NCBI GenBank assembly: GCA_964242895.1
Contig: CAXTBN010000005.1
Span: 1-64,000, forward strand
Origin: JASLDZ01 sp964242895
GTDB taxonomy: Bacteria; Pseudomonadota; Alphaproteobacteria; Caulobacterales; Caulobacteraceae
Length of the DNA stretch: 64,000 nt
Direction: 5' to 3'
In this document: one piece after another, positions 28,026 through 36,715 of the stretch
How the letters are laid out: every line of letters begins with the position of its first letter
How positions within the stretch are numbered: the first letter of the stretch is position 1
Program-made: the position numbers and the translations under genes
Notes under the pieces: generated by a model
Told to the model about the DNA's origin: nothing
What the model saw: only the letters and a program-made list of their open reading frames with translations
Database searches by the model: none

Positions 28026-29354
28026 TTCGGGCGTCCACTCCACGCCCAGCCGGCGGATGGCGTGTACGAAATTGTTGGGCGCGACGTCGATGTCGCCCGA
28101 CCAGCGCATGTCGGGGAAGCGGGCGAGGATCTGGCGCCAGCTCTCCTCCAGCTGCATCTGCGCGGTCAGCCGGCCGAGGCAGATGTGCGGGCCGAAGCCG
28201 AAGGCGATGTTCTTCTCCGCATTGGGACGGCCCACGTCGAAGCGGTCGGGGTCGGCGAAGACGGCGGCGTCGCGATTGGCCGCGCCGTACCACATGATCA
28301 CCTTCTCGCCCTCGGAGATGGTCTGGCCGGCGACCTCGACGTCCTCGGTTGCGATGCGCTTCATGTGGATCACGGGGCTGACCAGGCGCGTCACCTCGTG
28401 GACCATGTTGGGCAGGAGCGACGCATCGGCCACCAGCCGCGCTCTCTCGCCGGGGTTCTCCGTCAGGAGCTTCATGGCGCCCGAGAGCGTGTTGCGCGTG
28501 GTGTCGTTGCCGGCGAACACGATCAGGAGCCACGAACCGTCGAGGTACTCGTCCTGCAGATATCCGCCCTCGACCTGCGCGCGGGCGATGGCTGTCATCA
28601 AGTCGTCCTGCGGGTCGGCGCGGCGCTTGTGAAGCATGTCGCGGCCGTAGGCGAACATCTCCTCCATGGTCGCGTTGAACAGCTGGATGAACGACATCAG
28701 CTGCGGCGTGACGTCCTCGGGCTTGGTGTCGGCCTGCTCGGCGCCGATCTGCTGAGCCAGCTCCAGAAAGTGCGTCCAGCGGATGAACTTCTCGCGATCC
28801 TCGACGGGCACGCCGAGCATCTCGCAGAGCGTGAACATGGGCAGGTGGCTCGCGAAGCCGGAGACGAAGTCGTCCCTGCCCCGCGCAGCCATTCCGTCGA
28901 GCAGCCGCGTCACCTCGCCCGCCACCCGCTCGCGCAGCCCCCGCACGTAGCCGGCGGTGAAGAAGGGCATGTGCTCGCGGCGCAGCTGGCGGTGCGGCGC
29001 GCCGTCCAGGTTGATGAGCGTGTTCAGCGCGGCGAAGTAGAGCGGCCCTGCCCTGCGCTCGGGCGGCGGCAAGGCCATGTTGATGCCACCCCGCTCGGAG
29101 GAGAATGCCTGCGGGTCGTTGTTCACCCGCGCCACATCCGCGAAGCGGGTCACCGCCCAGAAACCCGGCGCGCCGCGCGGCTCCGGGTGCCACATGACGG
29201 GCGCCTCGGCGCGCATGCGGGCGTAGTCGCCCCACGGCTGGCCGCCCGCGAAGCGGTGCACGTCGGCGAGGTCGACGCCGGCGAGCGTCGGGTAGGCCTG
29301 CGGGGCGGCCGGGCCACGCCGGCCCTCCTGCACGTGGTCGCTGACGAGGTGCAC
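28011..29354 (-). CDS. Cytochrome P450
   Basis: A 447-residue soluble bacterial P450 monooxygenase. The haem ligand loop AFGFGPHICLGRL contains the Cys (about residue 390), the I-helix has FAGNDTTRNT for oxygen activation, and HEVTRLVSP holds the ExxR pair. GTG start at 29354, 13 nt behind the upstream dehydrogenase stop, so it is the last gene of a ligase-dehydrogenase-dehydrogenase-P450 operon. The context suggests oxidation of a hydrocarbon, terpenoid or steroid side chain before or alongside beta-oxidation. It needs a ferredoxin and reductase that are not encoded here. The exact CYP family is not assigned. Confidence 0.92.
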   Translation of the reverse strand: MHLVSDHVQEGRRGPAAPQAYPTLAGVDLADVHRFAGGQPWGDYARMRAEAPVMWHPEPRGAPGFWAVTRFADVARVNNDPQAFSSERGGINMALPPPERRAGPLYFAALNTLINLDGAPHRQLRREHMPFFTAGYVRGLRERVAGEVTRLLDGMAARGRDDFVSGFASHLPMFTLCEMLGVPVEDREKFIRWTHFLELAQQIGAEQADTKPEDVTPQLMSFIQLFNATMEEMFAYGRDMLHKRRADPQDDLMTAIARAQVEGGYLQDEYLDGSWLLIVFAGNDTTRNTLSGAMKLLTENPGERARLVADASLLPNMVHEVTRLVSPVIHMKRIATEDVEVAGQTISEGEKVIMWYGAANRDAAVFADPDRFDVGRPNAEKNIAFGFGPHICLGRLTAQMQLEESWRQILARFPDMRWSGDIDVAPNNFVHAIRRLGVEWTPERRAA

Positions 29355-29367
29355 GGGCGGGCTCCGT

Positions 29368-30564
29368 TCAGGCGAGGTCGCGGAAGGCGGCGTCCTTGTC
29401 GGTGCGCACCTCCGGCGGCAGGCCGAGCACGCGCTCGGCGATGATGTTCTTGAGGATCTCGTCGGTGCCGCCCGCGATGCGCAGGCCGGGTGCGTTCAGC
29501 GCGGCCGAGTGGAAGGCGGCGGCCATGGGCGACAGCTGGGGGTCGTCGATGATGCCGTACTCGCCCATGGCCTCCAGGGCGGCGTGGCCGAGGTCCTGCA
29601 TCTGGTTGGCGGCGATGATCTTGCCGATGGAGTTCTCCGGCCCGGGCGTCTGGCCCTTGGACAGCGCTGTCAGGGCGCGCATGCGCGTGTTGCGCAGGCC
29701 CTCCGCCTGCACCCACCAGTCGGCGAGGCGCTGCCGAAAGGCTCTGTCCTCGATCAGCGCGCCCTCCATCCCCGGCAGCTCGCGTGCGAGCTTGAGGATC
29801 TCGGACGGGCCGGCCCCCGCCGCGCCGCCGACCGCCAGGCGCTCGTTCATCAGCGTGAACAAGGCGACTTTCCAACCGTCGTCCACCTTGCCCAGGCGCT
29901 GCGCGTCCGGGATGCGGACGTCGGTGAAGAACACCTCGTTGAAGTTGGAGCCGCCCGACATCTGGTGGATCGGCCGGATCTCCACGCCCGGCGAGCGCAG
30001 GTCGAGCCAGAACATGGTCAGCCCCTTGTGCTTGGACACGTCGGGGTTGGTGCGGACCAGGAGGATGCCGAAGTCGCTGTAGTGCGCGCCCGAGGTCCAG
30101 ACCTTCTGGCCGTTGACCACCCAGTCGTCGCCGTCGCGCACGGCGCGGGTGCGGATGGCGGCGACGTCCGACCCGCCGGCCGGCTCGGAGAACAGCTGGC
30201 TCCAGATGGTCTCGCCGCGGACGGCGGGACCGGCGGTGTTCGCCTGGGTCTCGGCGTCAGAGAAGGCCATCACGGTGGGCACGCACATGCCGAGGCCAAT
30301 GGTGAAGTGGCCGTAGGCGACATCGTGGCGCGCTTCCTCCTGGCCGAAGATCACGCTCTGGATCGGCGTGCCCCCGCCGCCGCCCCACGCCTTGGGCCAG
30401 GCGACCTGGGCGTAGCCGGCGTCCGCCTTGCGCGCCTGCCAGGCCTTGGCGGCGGTGAGCTCGTCGGGGAAGGGCTGCGCCTTGTGCGCCGCGGCGTTCG
30501 CGTCGAGCCAGCCGCGTGCCTCCCGGCGGTAGGCGCCCTCGTCGGCGCTGTCGTCGAAATCCAT
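29368..30564 (-). CDS. Acyl-CoA dehydrogenase (first of adjacent pair)
   Basis: A 398-residue FAD acyl-CoA dehydrogenase. Family segments: LFSEPAGGSDVAAIRTRAVR (FAD/substrate region), WVVNGQKVWTSGAHYSDFG, NEVFFTDVRIPDAQRLG and the C-terminal LRIAGGTDEILKNIIAERVLG. A strong Shine-Dalgarno (AGGAGG, 7 nt before ATG) marks the start. It is paired with the next dehydrogenase; adjacent pairs of this kind often form heterotetramers in steroid or isoprenoid catabolism. Substrate not assignable. Confidence 0.9.
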   Translation of the reverse strand: MDFDDSADEGAYRREARGWLDANAAAHKAQPFPDELTAAKAWQARKADAGYAQVAWPKAWGGGGGTPIQSVIFGQEEARHDVAYGHFTIGLGMCVPTVMAFSDAETQANTAGPAVRGETIWSQLFSEPAGGSDVAAIRTRAVRDGDDWVVNGQKVWTSGAHYSDFGILLVRTNPDVSKHKGLTMFWLDLRSPGVEIRPIHQMSGGSNFNEVFFTDVRIPDAQRLGKVDDGWKVALFTLMNERLAVGGAAGAGPSEILKLARELPGMEGALIEDRAFRQRLADWWVQAEGLRNTRMRALTALSKGQTPGPENSIGKIIAANQMQDLGHAALEAMGEYGIIDDPQLSPMAAAFHSAALNAPGLRIAGGTDEILKNIIAERVLGLPPEVRTDKDAAFRDLA

Positions 30565-30574
30565 GTCTCGCCTC

Positions 30575-31672
30575 CTAGGCCGCGTTGCGCCGCTCGAGCG
30601 CGCCCACCAGCCGCTCGCGCCAGACCGGCGGGGCGCCGGCCACCAGCGCCAGCTGCTCGGCGCGCCGCCAGTACAGGTGCGGGTCGGCCTCCCAGGTGAA
30701 GCCGACGCCGCCGTGCGTCTGGATATTCTCCTTGGCCGCGAAGGAGAAGGCGGCCGAGGCGGCCACCCGCGCCGTGGCGGCGGCCAGGGGCAGCTCGGCC
30801 GCCCCCGCGTTCAGCGCCCAGGCGCCGTAGTAGGCGTTGGAGCGCGCCACCTCGGTCTTCACGTACATGTCGGCCAGCTTGTGCTTGATCGCCTGATAGC
30901 CGCCGACCACGCGGCCGAACGCCTGGCGCTGAAGGGCGTAGTCGCGCGCCATCTCCAGGCAGCGGTCCGCCCCGCCCAGCTGCTCGAACGCGATCAGCAC
31001 GGCCGCCCGGTCGAGCACAGCCTGTAGGGCGTCCACGCCCGGCAGGTCGCCCAGCCGCTCGGCGGGCGCGCCGCGGAAGGTGACGCGGGCGGCGCTGCGC
31101 GTCGGGTCGAGCGTCTTCAGCGGCGCGGCTGAGACGCCCTCCCCCGACGCGACCAGGTGCAGGCCGTCCGCCGCGAGCACGACCAGCACGTCGGCCACGT
31201 CGCCGTCCGTCACCGGAATCTTCTCGCCCGTGATCCGCCCGCCCGAGACGGCGGTGCGCACCATGCGCCCGGCGAGCGGGCCCGGCCCTTCCGACGCCGC
31301 CAGCGCGCCCACGGCCTCGCCCGCGGCGATGGCCGGCAGCCAGCGCGTTTTCTGCGCCTCCGTGCCGAACAGCATCAGCGCCTCGGCCACCATATAGACC
31401 GTGGAGCTGAACGGGATCGGCGCGACCGCCCGCCCCAGCTCCTCCGCGAGCGCGCACAGCTCCACGTGGCCGAGGCCCGAGCCGCCGTACGCCTCCGGGA
31501 TCGCCGCGCCCGTCCAGCCCTGCACGGCCACCGCGCGCCACAGGTCGCGATCGTAGGGCGTGGCGGGGTCGTCCAGCACACGGCGCACGCGGGAGGGCGG
31601 GCACTCGGCGGCCAGGAAGCGGCGCGCCTGATCCTTCAGCGCCTTCTGGTCGTCGGAGTAGTCCAGGTTCAC
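30575..31672 (-). CDS. Acyl-CoA dehydrogenase (second of adjacent pair)
   Basis: A 365-residue acyl-CoA dehydrogenase-family protein, shorter and more divergent than its partner downstream. Recognisable parts are DLWRAVAVQGWTGAAIPEAY, LERLGDLPGVDALQ-type loop (AERLGDLPGVDAL), QLGGADRCLEMARDYALQRQ (the FAD-binding helix) and FSFAAKENIQTHGGVGFTWE near the end. I chose GTG 31672, which overlaps the ligase TGA as GTGA and begins NLDYSDDQKALKDQARRFL, a normal family start. The frame is open further upstream, but that lies within the ligase gene. Probably the second subunit of a two-subunit enzyme with 29368-30564. Confidence 0.85.
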   Translation of the reverse strand: MNLDYSDDQKALKDQARRFLAAECPPSRVRRVLDDPATPYDRDLWRAVAVQGWTGAAIPEAYGGSGLGHVELCALAEELGRAVAPIPFSSTVYMVAEALMLFGTEAQKTRWLPAIAAGEAVGALAASEGPGPLAGRMVRTAVSGGRITGEKIPVTDGDVADVLVVLAADGLHLVASGEGVSAAPLKTLDPTRSAARVTFRGAPAERLGDLPGVDALQAVLDRAAVLIAFEQLGGADRCLEMARDYALQRQAFGRVVGGYQAIKHKLADMYVKTEVARSNAYYGAWALNAGAAELPLAAATARVAASAAFSFAAKENIQTHGGVGFTWEADPHLYWRRAEQLALVAGAPPVWRERLVGALERRNAA

Positions 31673-33204
31673 GCGGGCGCCCTTCCCCAGTACTCGTCCT
31701 TCAGCAGCCGCTTGTAGAGCTTGCCCGTGTCGTGCCGCGGCAGCTCGGCGCGAAAGTCGATGCGGCGCGGCGCCTTCACGTGGCTCAGCCGCTCGCGGGC
31801 ATAGGCGCGGAGCTCCTCGGCCAGCGCCTCGCCCGCGCGCGCCGGGTCGCGCGGCTGCACCACGGCGACGACCTCCTCGCCCATCTCCTCGTGCGGCGCG
31901 CCGATCACGGCCACGTCGGCCACCTCCGGATGGGTGACGAGCACGTTCTCGATCTCCGCCGGGTAGATGTTCACCCCGCCGGAGATGATCATGAAGCTCT
32001 TGCGGTCGGTCAGGGTGAGGTAGCCGTCCTCGTCCAGCCAGCCCACGTCGCCCAGCGTGGTCCAGCCGTGGCGGTTGGCGGCGGACGCGGTCTTCTCCGG
32101 GTCGTTGTGATAGCTGAACGGCAGGTGGCCGGCGAAGTAGACCGTCCCCTCCGTACGGGGCGGCAGCTCCTCGCCGTCCTCGTCGCAGATCTTCGTCTGC
32201 GAGGTCAGGTTGCGGCCGACCGAACCCTTGCGCTGCAGCCACTCCGCCGAGGAGATGGCGCAGAAGCCGTTGCCCTCCGTGCCGGCGTAGTACTCGCCGA
32301 TGATCGGCCCCCACCACTCGATCATGGCCTCCTTGACCGGGATCGCGCACGGCGCGGCGGCATGCCAGACGCTCCGCAGCGAGGAGACGTCGTAGCGCCG
32401 GCGCACCTCCTCGCGCAGCTTGAGCATGCGCACGAAGTGAGTCGGCACGAACTGGGCGTGGGTGACCCTGTACCGCTCGATGGCGGCCAGCGCGGCCTCC
32501 GGATCGAAGCGCTCCATCACCACCACCGTCCCGCCAGTCTGCTGCACGGCCATGGACCAGCGCAGCGGCGCGGCGTGATAGAGCGGCGCGGGCGACAGAT
32601 AGACCATCTCCGGCGTGAAGCCGTAGAGCGCGCGGCCCAGCATGACGAGCGGCGAGACGTTGGACCCGAACGGCTCCTCCGAGAGCGGGTGGCGCACGCC
32701 CTTCGGCCGCCCCGTCGTGCCGGAGGAGTAGAGCATGATGCTTCCGGGCCGGGGCTCGTCGAGCGGTCCGCCGCTCTCTGTGTCCCGCTCCGCCTCGAAG
32801 CGCCGGAAGCCGGGCAAATCGCCGCCGAGCGCCAGCCGCGTGAGACCGGCCAGCCGTGGCGCGAGCGCGGCGGCGACGTCCGCGAGCGAGGCGGAGACGA
32901 CCAGCACCGAGGCGCCCGCATCGCGCACGATGTACTCCGCCTCCTCCGCGTTCAGCTTGGACGAGAGGCAGGTGCAGTAGAGGCCGACGCGCTCCGCGGC
33001 CCAGACCACCTCTAAGAAGAGGGCGTCGTTGCCGCCCATGAGTGCGACCCCGTCGCCGGGCTTCAGTCCCAACCGACGGAACAGCCGCGCCCCGGCGTTG
33101 GCGCGCGTGTCCAGCTCGCCATAGGTGACGGTCTCGCCGGTGGCCGCCATGACGATCGCCGGCCGGTCCGGCGTCGCGGCGGCGTGGTGGACGGGGTGGC
33201 TCAC
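31669..33204 (-). CDS. Acyl-CoA synthetase (AMP-dependent ligase)
   Basis: A 511-residue adenylate-forming enzyme that activates a carboxylic acid to its CoA thioester. Motifs in order: P-loop SIMLYSSGTTGRPKGV, EYYAGTEGNGFCAIS, GDVGWLDEDGYLTLTDR, the hinge KSFMIISGGVNIYPAEIE and the C-terminal catalytic Lys in RHDTGKLYKRLL. I chose GTG 33204 (SHPVHHAAATPDRPAIV); the upstream extension has no protein-like character. It is the first gene of the catabolic operon with two acyl-CoA dehydrogenases and a P450, so it likely feeds them their substrate. Confidence 0.9.
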   Translation of the reverse strand: MSHPVHHAAATPDRPAIVMAATGETVTYGELDTRANAGARLFRRLGLKPGDGVALMGGNDALFLEVVWAAERVGLYCTCLSSKLNAEEAEYIVRDAGASVLVVSASLADVAAALAPRLAGLTRLALGGDLPGFRRFEAERDTESGGPLDEPRPGSIMLYSSGTTGRPKGVRHPLSEEPFGSNVSPLVMLGRALYGFTPEMVYLSPAPLYHAAPLRWSMAVQQTGGTVVVMERFDPEAALAAIERYRVTHAQFVPTHFVRMLKLREEVRRRYDVSSLRSVWHAAAPCAIPVKEAMIEWWGPIIGEYYAGTEGNGFCAISSAEWLQRKGSVGRNLTSQTKICDEDGEELPPRTEGTVYFAGHLPFSYHNDPEKTASAANRHGWTTLGDVGWLDEDGYLTLTDRKSFMIISGGVNIYPAEIENVLVTHPEVADVAVIGAPHEEMGEEVVAVVQPRDPARAGEALAEELRAYARERLSHVKAPRRIDFRAELPRHDTGKLYKRLLKDEYWGRAPA

Positions 33205-33567
33205 GGCCGTCCCATGCCTTTGCGTCTCCCGAGGTGCGGCGCTCTGCCGGCGCGCGTCGCCCGGACCGTCCGCCCGCCTTCCGCGCACGTCAAGCATGAC
33301 GCTGCGGCAGCTCGCAGTGGTGTTTCAGTTCCGACGCGGAGGCATCGCCGCGCCGAAGCACGGCGGCCCCCGACCGGCCCTTGTCGCACGCCACCTTCCG
33401 ACGCGTGACCCGGCTCCCTGTTCCGCACCCGCGCGCCGCCCGTGCGCCCCGCCTCGCCGCGTGAGCGCGCCATGGCTCGCAGCCCGCCGCGGTGGCGCAC
33501 GCCGCACCGCCCCGTCCATCCCGCGCGCGCGGCCGAGCAGCGCGCCGGACACCTCTCCGCCTATGGT
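33205..33567. other. Gene-free divergent intergenic region
   Basis: 363 bp between the minus-strand acyl-CoA ligase operon and the plus-strand response regulator gene. It must hold both promoters. Short frames here have no protein-like composition. I see no clear -35/-10 pair, hairpin or RNA gene. Confidence 0.5.
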
Positions 33568-34308
33568 ATGCTGACCACCATGCCCACGGACGTCCTGGAC
33601 CCCGCCGACGCCGACGTGCTGATCGTGGACGACGACGACGCGCTGCGCGAGGAGATGGCCGACTACCTGTCCGGCCACGGCTACGTGATCCACCAGGCGC
33701 GCGACGCCAAGGAGACCCGCGCCGCGCTGAAGGCCAAGCCGGTGCAGCTCGTGATCCTCGACGTCATGCTGCCCGGCGAGGACGGCCTCAGCATCTGCCG
33801 CAGCCTCGCCGGACCGACCGGGCCGAGCGTGCTGATGCTCAGCTCGCTAGGCGAAAGCATCGACCGCGTGCTGGGGCTGGAGCTCGGGGCGGACGATTAT
33901 GTGGTCAAGCCCGTCAGCCCCCGCGAGCTGCTGGCGCGGGTGCGTGCGCTGCTGCGTCGCCGCGGCGGCGAGGGCCAGCCGATCTCGCGCGGCGCGACCT
34001 ACGCCTTCTCCGGCTTCCGCTTCGACCTGGTGCGCCGCCAGTTGCGCGCGCCGGACGGCACGGTGATCATGCTGACGCCCGGCGAGCTGTCGCTGCTGGG
34101 CGCCTTCGTGGAGAACCCGGCCAAGGTGCTGTCGCGCGAGGAGCTGGTGCGCCTGTCGCGGGGCGAGCAGGCCGACGTGTTGGACCGCGCCGTGGACATC
34201 CAGATCAGCCGGCTGCGGCGCAAGCTGAACAGTCAGTCCAAGGACGAGATCATCAAGACGCACCGCGGGCTCGGCTACATCCTCGACACCAAGGTCAGCC
34301 GCACGTGA
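33568..34308 (+). CDS. OmpR-family response regulator
   Basis: A 246-residue two-domain regulator. The N-terminal receiver has the acidic cluster LIVDDDDALREEM, the phosphoacceptor in LVILDVMLPGEDG (about residue 67) and Lys in YVVKPVSPREL. The C-terminal winged-helix domain reads MLTPGELSLLGAFVENPAKV, then VDIQISRLRRKL and the wing IKTHRGLGYIL. Start ATG 33568, or ATG 33580 four codons later. Translation is coupled to the downstream kinase (GTGA overlap), which must be its partner. The regulon is unknown. Confidence 0.9.
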   Translation: MLTTMPTDVLDPADADVLIVDDDDALREEMADYLSGHGYVIHQARDAKETRAALKAKPVQLVILDVMLPGEDGLSICRSLAGPTGPSVLMLSSLGESIDRVLGLELGADDYVVKPVSPRELLARVRALLRRRGGEGQPISRGATYAFSGFRFDLVRRQLRAPDGTVIMLTPGELSLLGAFVENPAKVLSREELVRLSRGEQADVLDRAVDIQISRLRRKLNSQSKDEIIKTHRGLGYILDTKVSRT

Positions 34309-36521
34309 CGGAGGCCGCGCGCCCGCTGCGGCCGCGCGGCGCGCCCCTGGCGCTGCAGGTCACCGCGCTCCTGGTCGGCAGCCTGGTGGTGGCGCAGACG
34401 GTGACGCTCGGCCTGACGCTGCTGCTTCCACCCGCCCCCGCGCCGCAGCACCCGCTGTCCGAGGTCGCGGCCGCGCTGCGGGGCGCCGCGCTGCGGGCGG
34501 ACGGCTCGCGCCCGCTGGTGCGCACGGTGCGCGACGCGCCCCCGAGCCTGCAAAGTGTCGGCTGGACCTCATCGGAGCCGGAGCGGGCTCGGTTGGCCGC
34601 GCTGGTCGGCGCGCCGGAGGCGGACGTGCGTCTGCTGTTCTACTCGCCGCCGCCCTTCGCCGGCGCACCCGTGCGGGGGGCGCGCTTGGAGCCGACGATC
34701 CGCGCTCGCCTGCAGCAGGCCTCGCTGGCGGCGCTCCTGTTCGCCGCGGCGCCTCCCTACGGCGGCGGCTCCGGAGTGTCGGGCGACGCCGGGGCGAGCC
34801 GGGGCGGCGACGCCGGGGGCGGAGGGCGGCGCGGCCTCGGAGGCGGGCGCGACGACCGTCCCGGCGGCGCGGGCGCGGGGGGCGGCTCAGGACCGCGCAC
34901 CGGACCTGCGGCGGTGCCCGGCGGCGGAGCGTTCCGGGGAACGCCGGCGGCCGACGCAGGCGTGGTCTCCCGCTATCCCTCGCACGGCGTCGTTCCCGAC
35001 GCCGTGCTGCGGGGTGGCCGGGCCCAGGCGGTCGCCGCCCCGACGACGGGCGCCGCGGCCGGGTCGTCCAGCGCGAGCGTGGGGCCGTTCTCGCCGCGCG
35101 CCGCCGCGGCCGCGTTGGCCGCCACCACGCCCGGGCGGGCGCTGTCGGCCCCGACGACGGCCCCGTCCACCGTCGCCGCCGTTGTCGCTCCGCCCACGAG
35201 GCCGGTGCTGCGCGCATCCGGCTCCGCAGCGCCGGCGCTGGCGATCGCGTCCGGCCTCGCCCTCGGCGCGCTGGCTGCGCACGAGCTCGCTCCGCACGGC
35301 GCCGCACCCTCGCGCGGACGGCGGGTCGATCCGGCGGCGCCGCGGGACTTCGGCGCGGCTCCTCCCCTCCCTGCGGCTCCGGAGCTGGAGCCCGCCGCGC
35401 CGCCGCCGATCGACGCCGCCTCGCCCGTGACGCCTGCGCTCGCCGCGCGGCTCAGCCCTTCGCAAGCGCTCGCCGTCGTCCGCACGCAGGCCGACCGGTC
35501 CGCGGCGGACCGGGGCGGCTACCTGCTGCCCTCGTCGTCCGCCGCGACCGGATTGTTCGGCGCCCGCACCACCGCCTACGTGGAGGGCGACTTCGTGGCC
35601 GCGCTGCGCGTCGCGCCCGGGCGCTGGGTCACGGTGCAGCCCCGGCCGGAGGGCTTCCCCAACAGCTGGCAGCGGCGTGTGCTGTTGTGGTTCGCCCTGT
35701 CGCTCGCCGTGGTGGCGCCGCTCGGCCTCTTGTTCGCCCGACGCCTCGCCGCGCCGCTGCGCGACTTCGCCGCCGCCGCCGAGCGGCTGGGCAAGGACCC
35801 GTCCGGCCAGCACCTGCGCCTGGGCGGACCCGCCGAGGTCGGCCGCGCGGCGCAAGCCTTCAACCGAATGCAGGGCCGGCTGAAGCGCTACATCGACGAC
35901 CGCACCGCCATGGTGGGCGCCATCAGCCATGACCTGCGCACGCCCCTCGCCCGCATGCGCTTCCGCCTGGAGCGCGCGCCCGCCGACGTCCGCGCGCCCG
36001 TCCTGGCCGACATCGCGCAGATGGAGGAGATGATCTCCTCCGTGCTGGTGTTCATCCGCGACGCGAGCGAGCCCGCCGTGCGCGAGCGCGTGGACCTGCG
36101 CTCGATCCTGGAATGCGTGGTCGACGGCGCGGCCGAGACGGGCGCGCAGGCCGAGCTCGACCCGGGCGAGGCCGTGCCGGTGGACGTCGACAGCCTGTCG
36201 GTGCAGCGCGTCGTGTCCAACCTGATCGAGAACGCGCTCAAGTACGGCGAGCACGCCCGCGTGCGCATGTACGCCGAGGGCGCCGAGGCCGTGGCCGAGG
36301 TCGAGGACGACGGCCCCGGCCTGCCCCCGGAGGAGATGGAGCGCGTGTTCCTGCCCTTCTACCGCTCCGAGCGGGCCCGCACGCTGGACACGCGCGGCAT
36401 CGGCCTGGGCCTGGCGGTGTCGCGCTCCATCGCCCGTGCGCACGGCGGCGACGTGCGCCTGCTCAGCCGCGGGCGCGGGCTGGTGGCTCAGCTGCGGCTG
36501 CCCATCGCCGAGAAGGTCTGA
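34305..36521 (+). CDS. Sensor histidine kinase with a large low-complexity insertion
   Basis: A 738-residue EnvZ-type membrane kinase, partner of the upstream regulator. TM1 is at the N-terminus (LQVTALLVGSLVVAQTVTLG) and TM2 at about 456-480 (VLLWFALSLAVVAPLGLLF). A HAMP domain follows, then HisKA with the phosphorylated His in AISHDLRTPLARMRFRL (about 542) and the ATPase motifs NLIENALKYGE, VEDDGPGLPPEEM and GIGLGLAVSRS. Such kinases usually have a periplasmic region of 100-150 residues; here about residues 150-400 are an added Gly/Ala/Pro/Ser-rich stretch. It is in frame with both conserved parts. GTG start overlaps the regulator stop. Confidence 0.88.
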   Translation: MTEAARPLRPRGAPLALQVTALLVGSLVVAQTVTLGLTLLLPPAPAPQHPLSEVAAALRGAALRADGSRPLVRTVRDAPPSLQSVGWTSSEPERARLAALVGAPEADVRLLFYSPPPFAGAPVRGARLEPTIRARLQQASLAALLFAAAPPYGGGSGVSGDAGASRGGDAGGGGRRGLGGGRDDRPGGAGAGGGSGPRTGPAAVPGGGAFRGTPAADAGVVSRYPSHGVVPDAVLRGGRAQAVAAPTTGAAAGSSSASVGPFSPRAAAAALAATTPGRALSAPTTAPSTVAAVVAPPTRPVLRASGSAAPALAIASGLALGALAAHELAPHGAAPSRGRRVDPAAPRDFGAAPPLPAAPELEPAAPPPIDAASPVTPALAARLSPSQALAVVRTQADRSAADRGGYLLPSSSAATGLFGARTTAYVEGDFVAALRVAPGRWVTVQPRPEGFPNSWQRRVLLWFALSLAVVAPLGLLFARRLAAPLRDFAAAAERLGKDPSGQHLRLGGPAEVGRAAQAFNRMQGRLKRYIDDRTAMVGAISHDLRTPLARMRFRLERAPADVRAPVLADIAQMEEMISSVLVFIRDASEPAVRERVDLRSILECVVDGAAETGAQAELDPGEAVPVDVDSLSVQRVVSNLIENALKYGEHARVRMYAEGAEAVAEVEDDGPGLPPEEMERVFLPFYRSERARTLDTRGIGLGLAVSRSIARAHGGDVRLLSRGRGLVAQLRLPIAEKV

Positions 36522-36536
36522 CGCCCGTGAACGAAG

Positions 36537-36564
36537 GCCCGCCCTCCGTCGCCGGAGGGCGGGC
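36537..36564 (+). terminator. Intrinsic-type terminator hairpin after the two-component operon
   Basis: A perfect 12-bp stem (36537-36548 pairing with 36553-36564) with a 4-nt loop TCGC lies 16 nt after the kinase stop. There is no T-run. It separates this operon from the oppositely oriented DUF885 genes. Confidence 0.65.
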
Positions 36565-36715
36565 TCCCCGGACGGAGGCCGCCGGACTTGGGGCGGGCTG
36601 AAGCGCCCGACCGCCCCGGCCGGATGGGTAAGATGCCGGCGCGCCGCGGCCCGGTGAGGGCCGGCTTGCGTCGTGCGCGCGCCGGGTCGGTTTCGGGGCC
36701 GAAACGCAGGCGCGC

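Noticed and set aside
27408..29444. Open frame spanning the aminotransferase end and the P450
   Set aside because: It crosses two genes with full motifs on their own frames and has no recognisable domain.
31673..32350. N-terminal extension of the second acyl-CoA dehydrogenase to 591 residues
   Set aside because: The extension lies wholly within the acyl-CoA ligase gene in another frame and lacks family sequence; the GTG at 31672 gives a normal start.
34750..35500. Frameshift explanation for the low-complexity part of the histidine kinase
   Set aside because: Both flanks are in the same frame and the frame is uninterrupted; two compensating errors would be needed.
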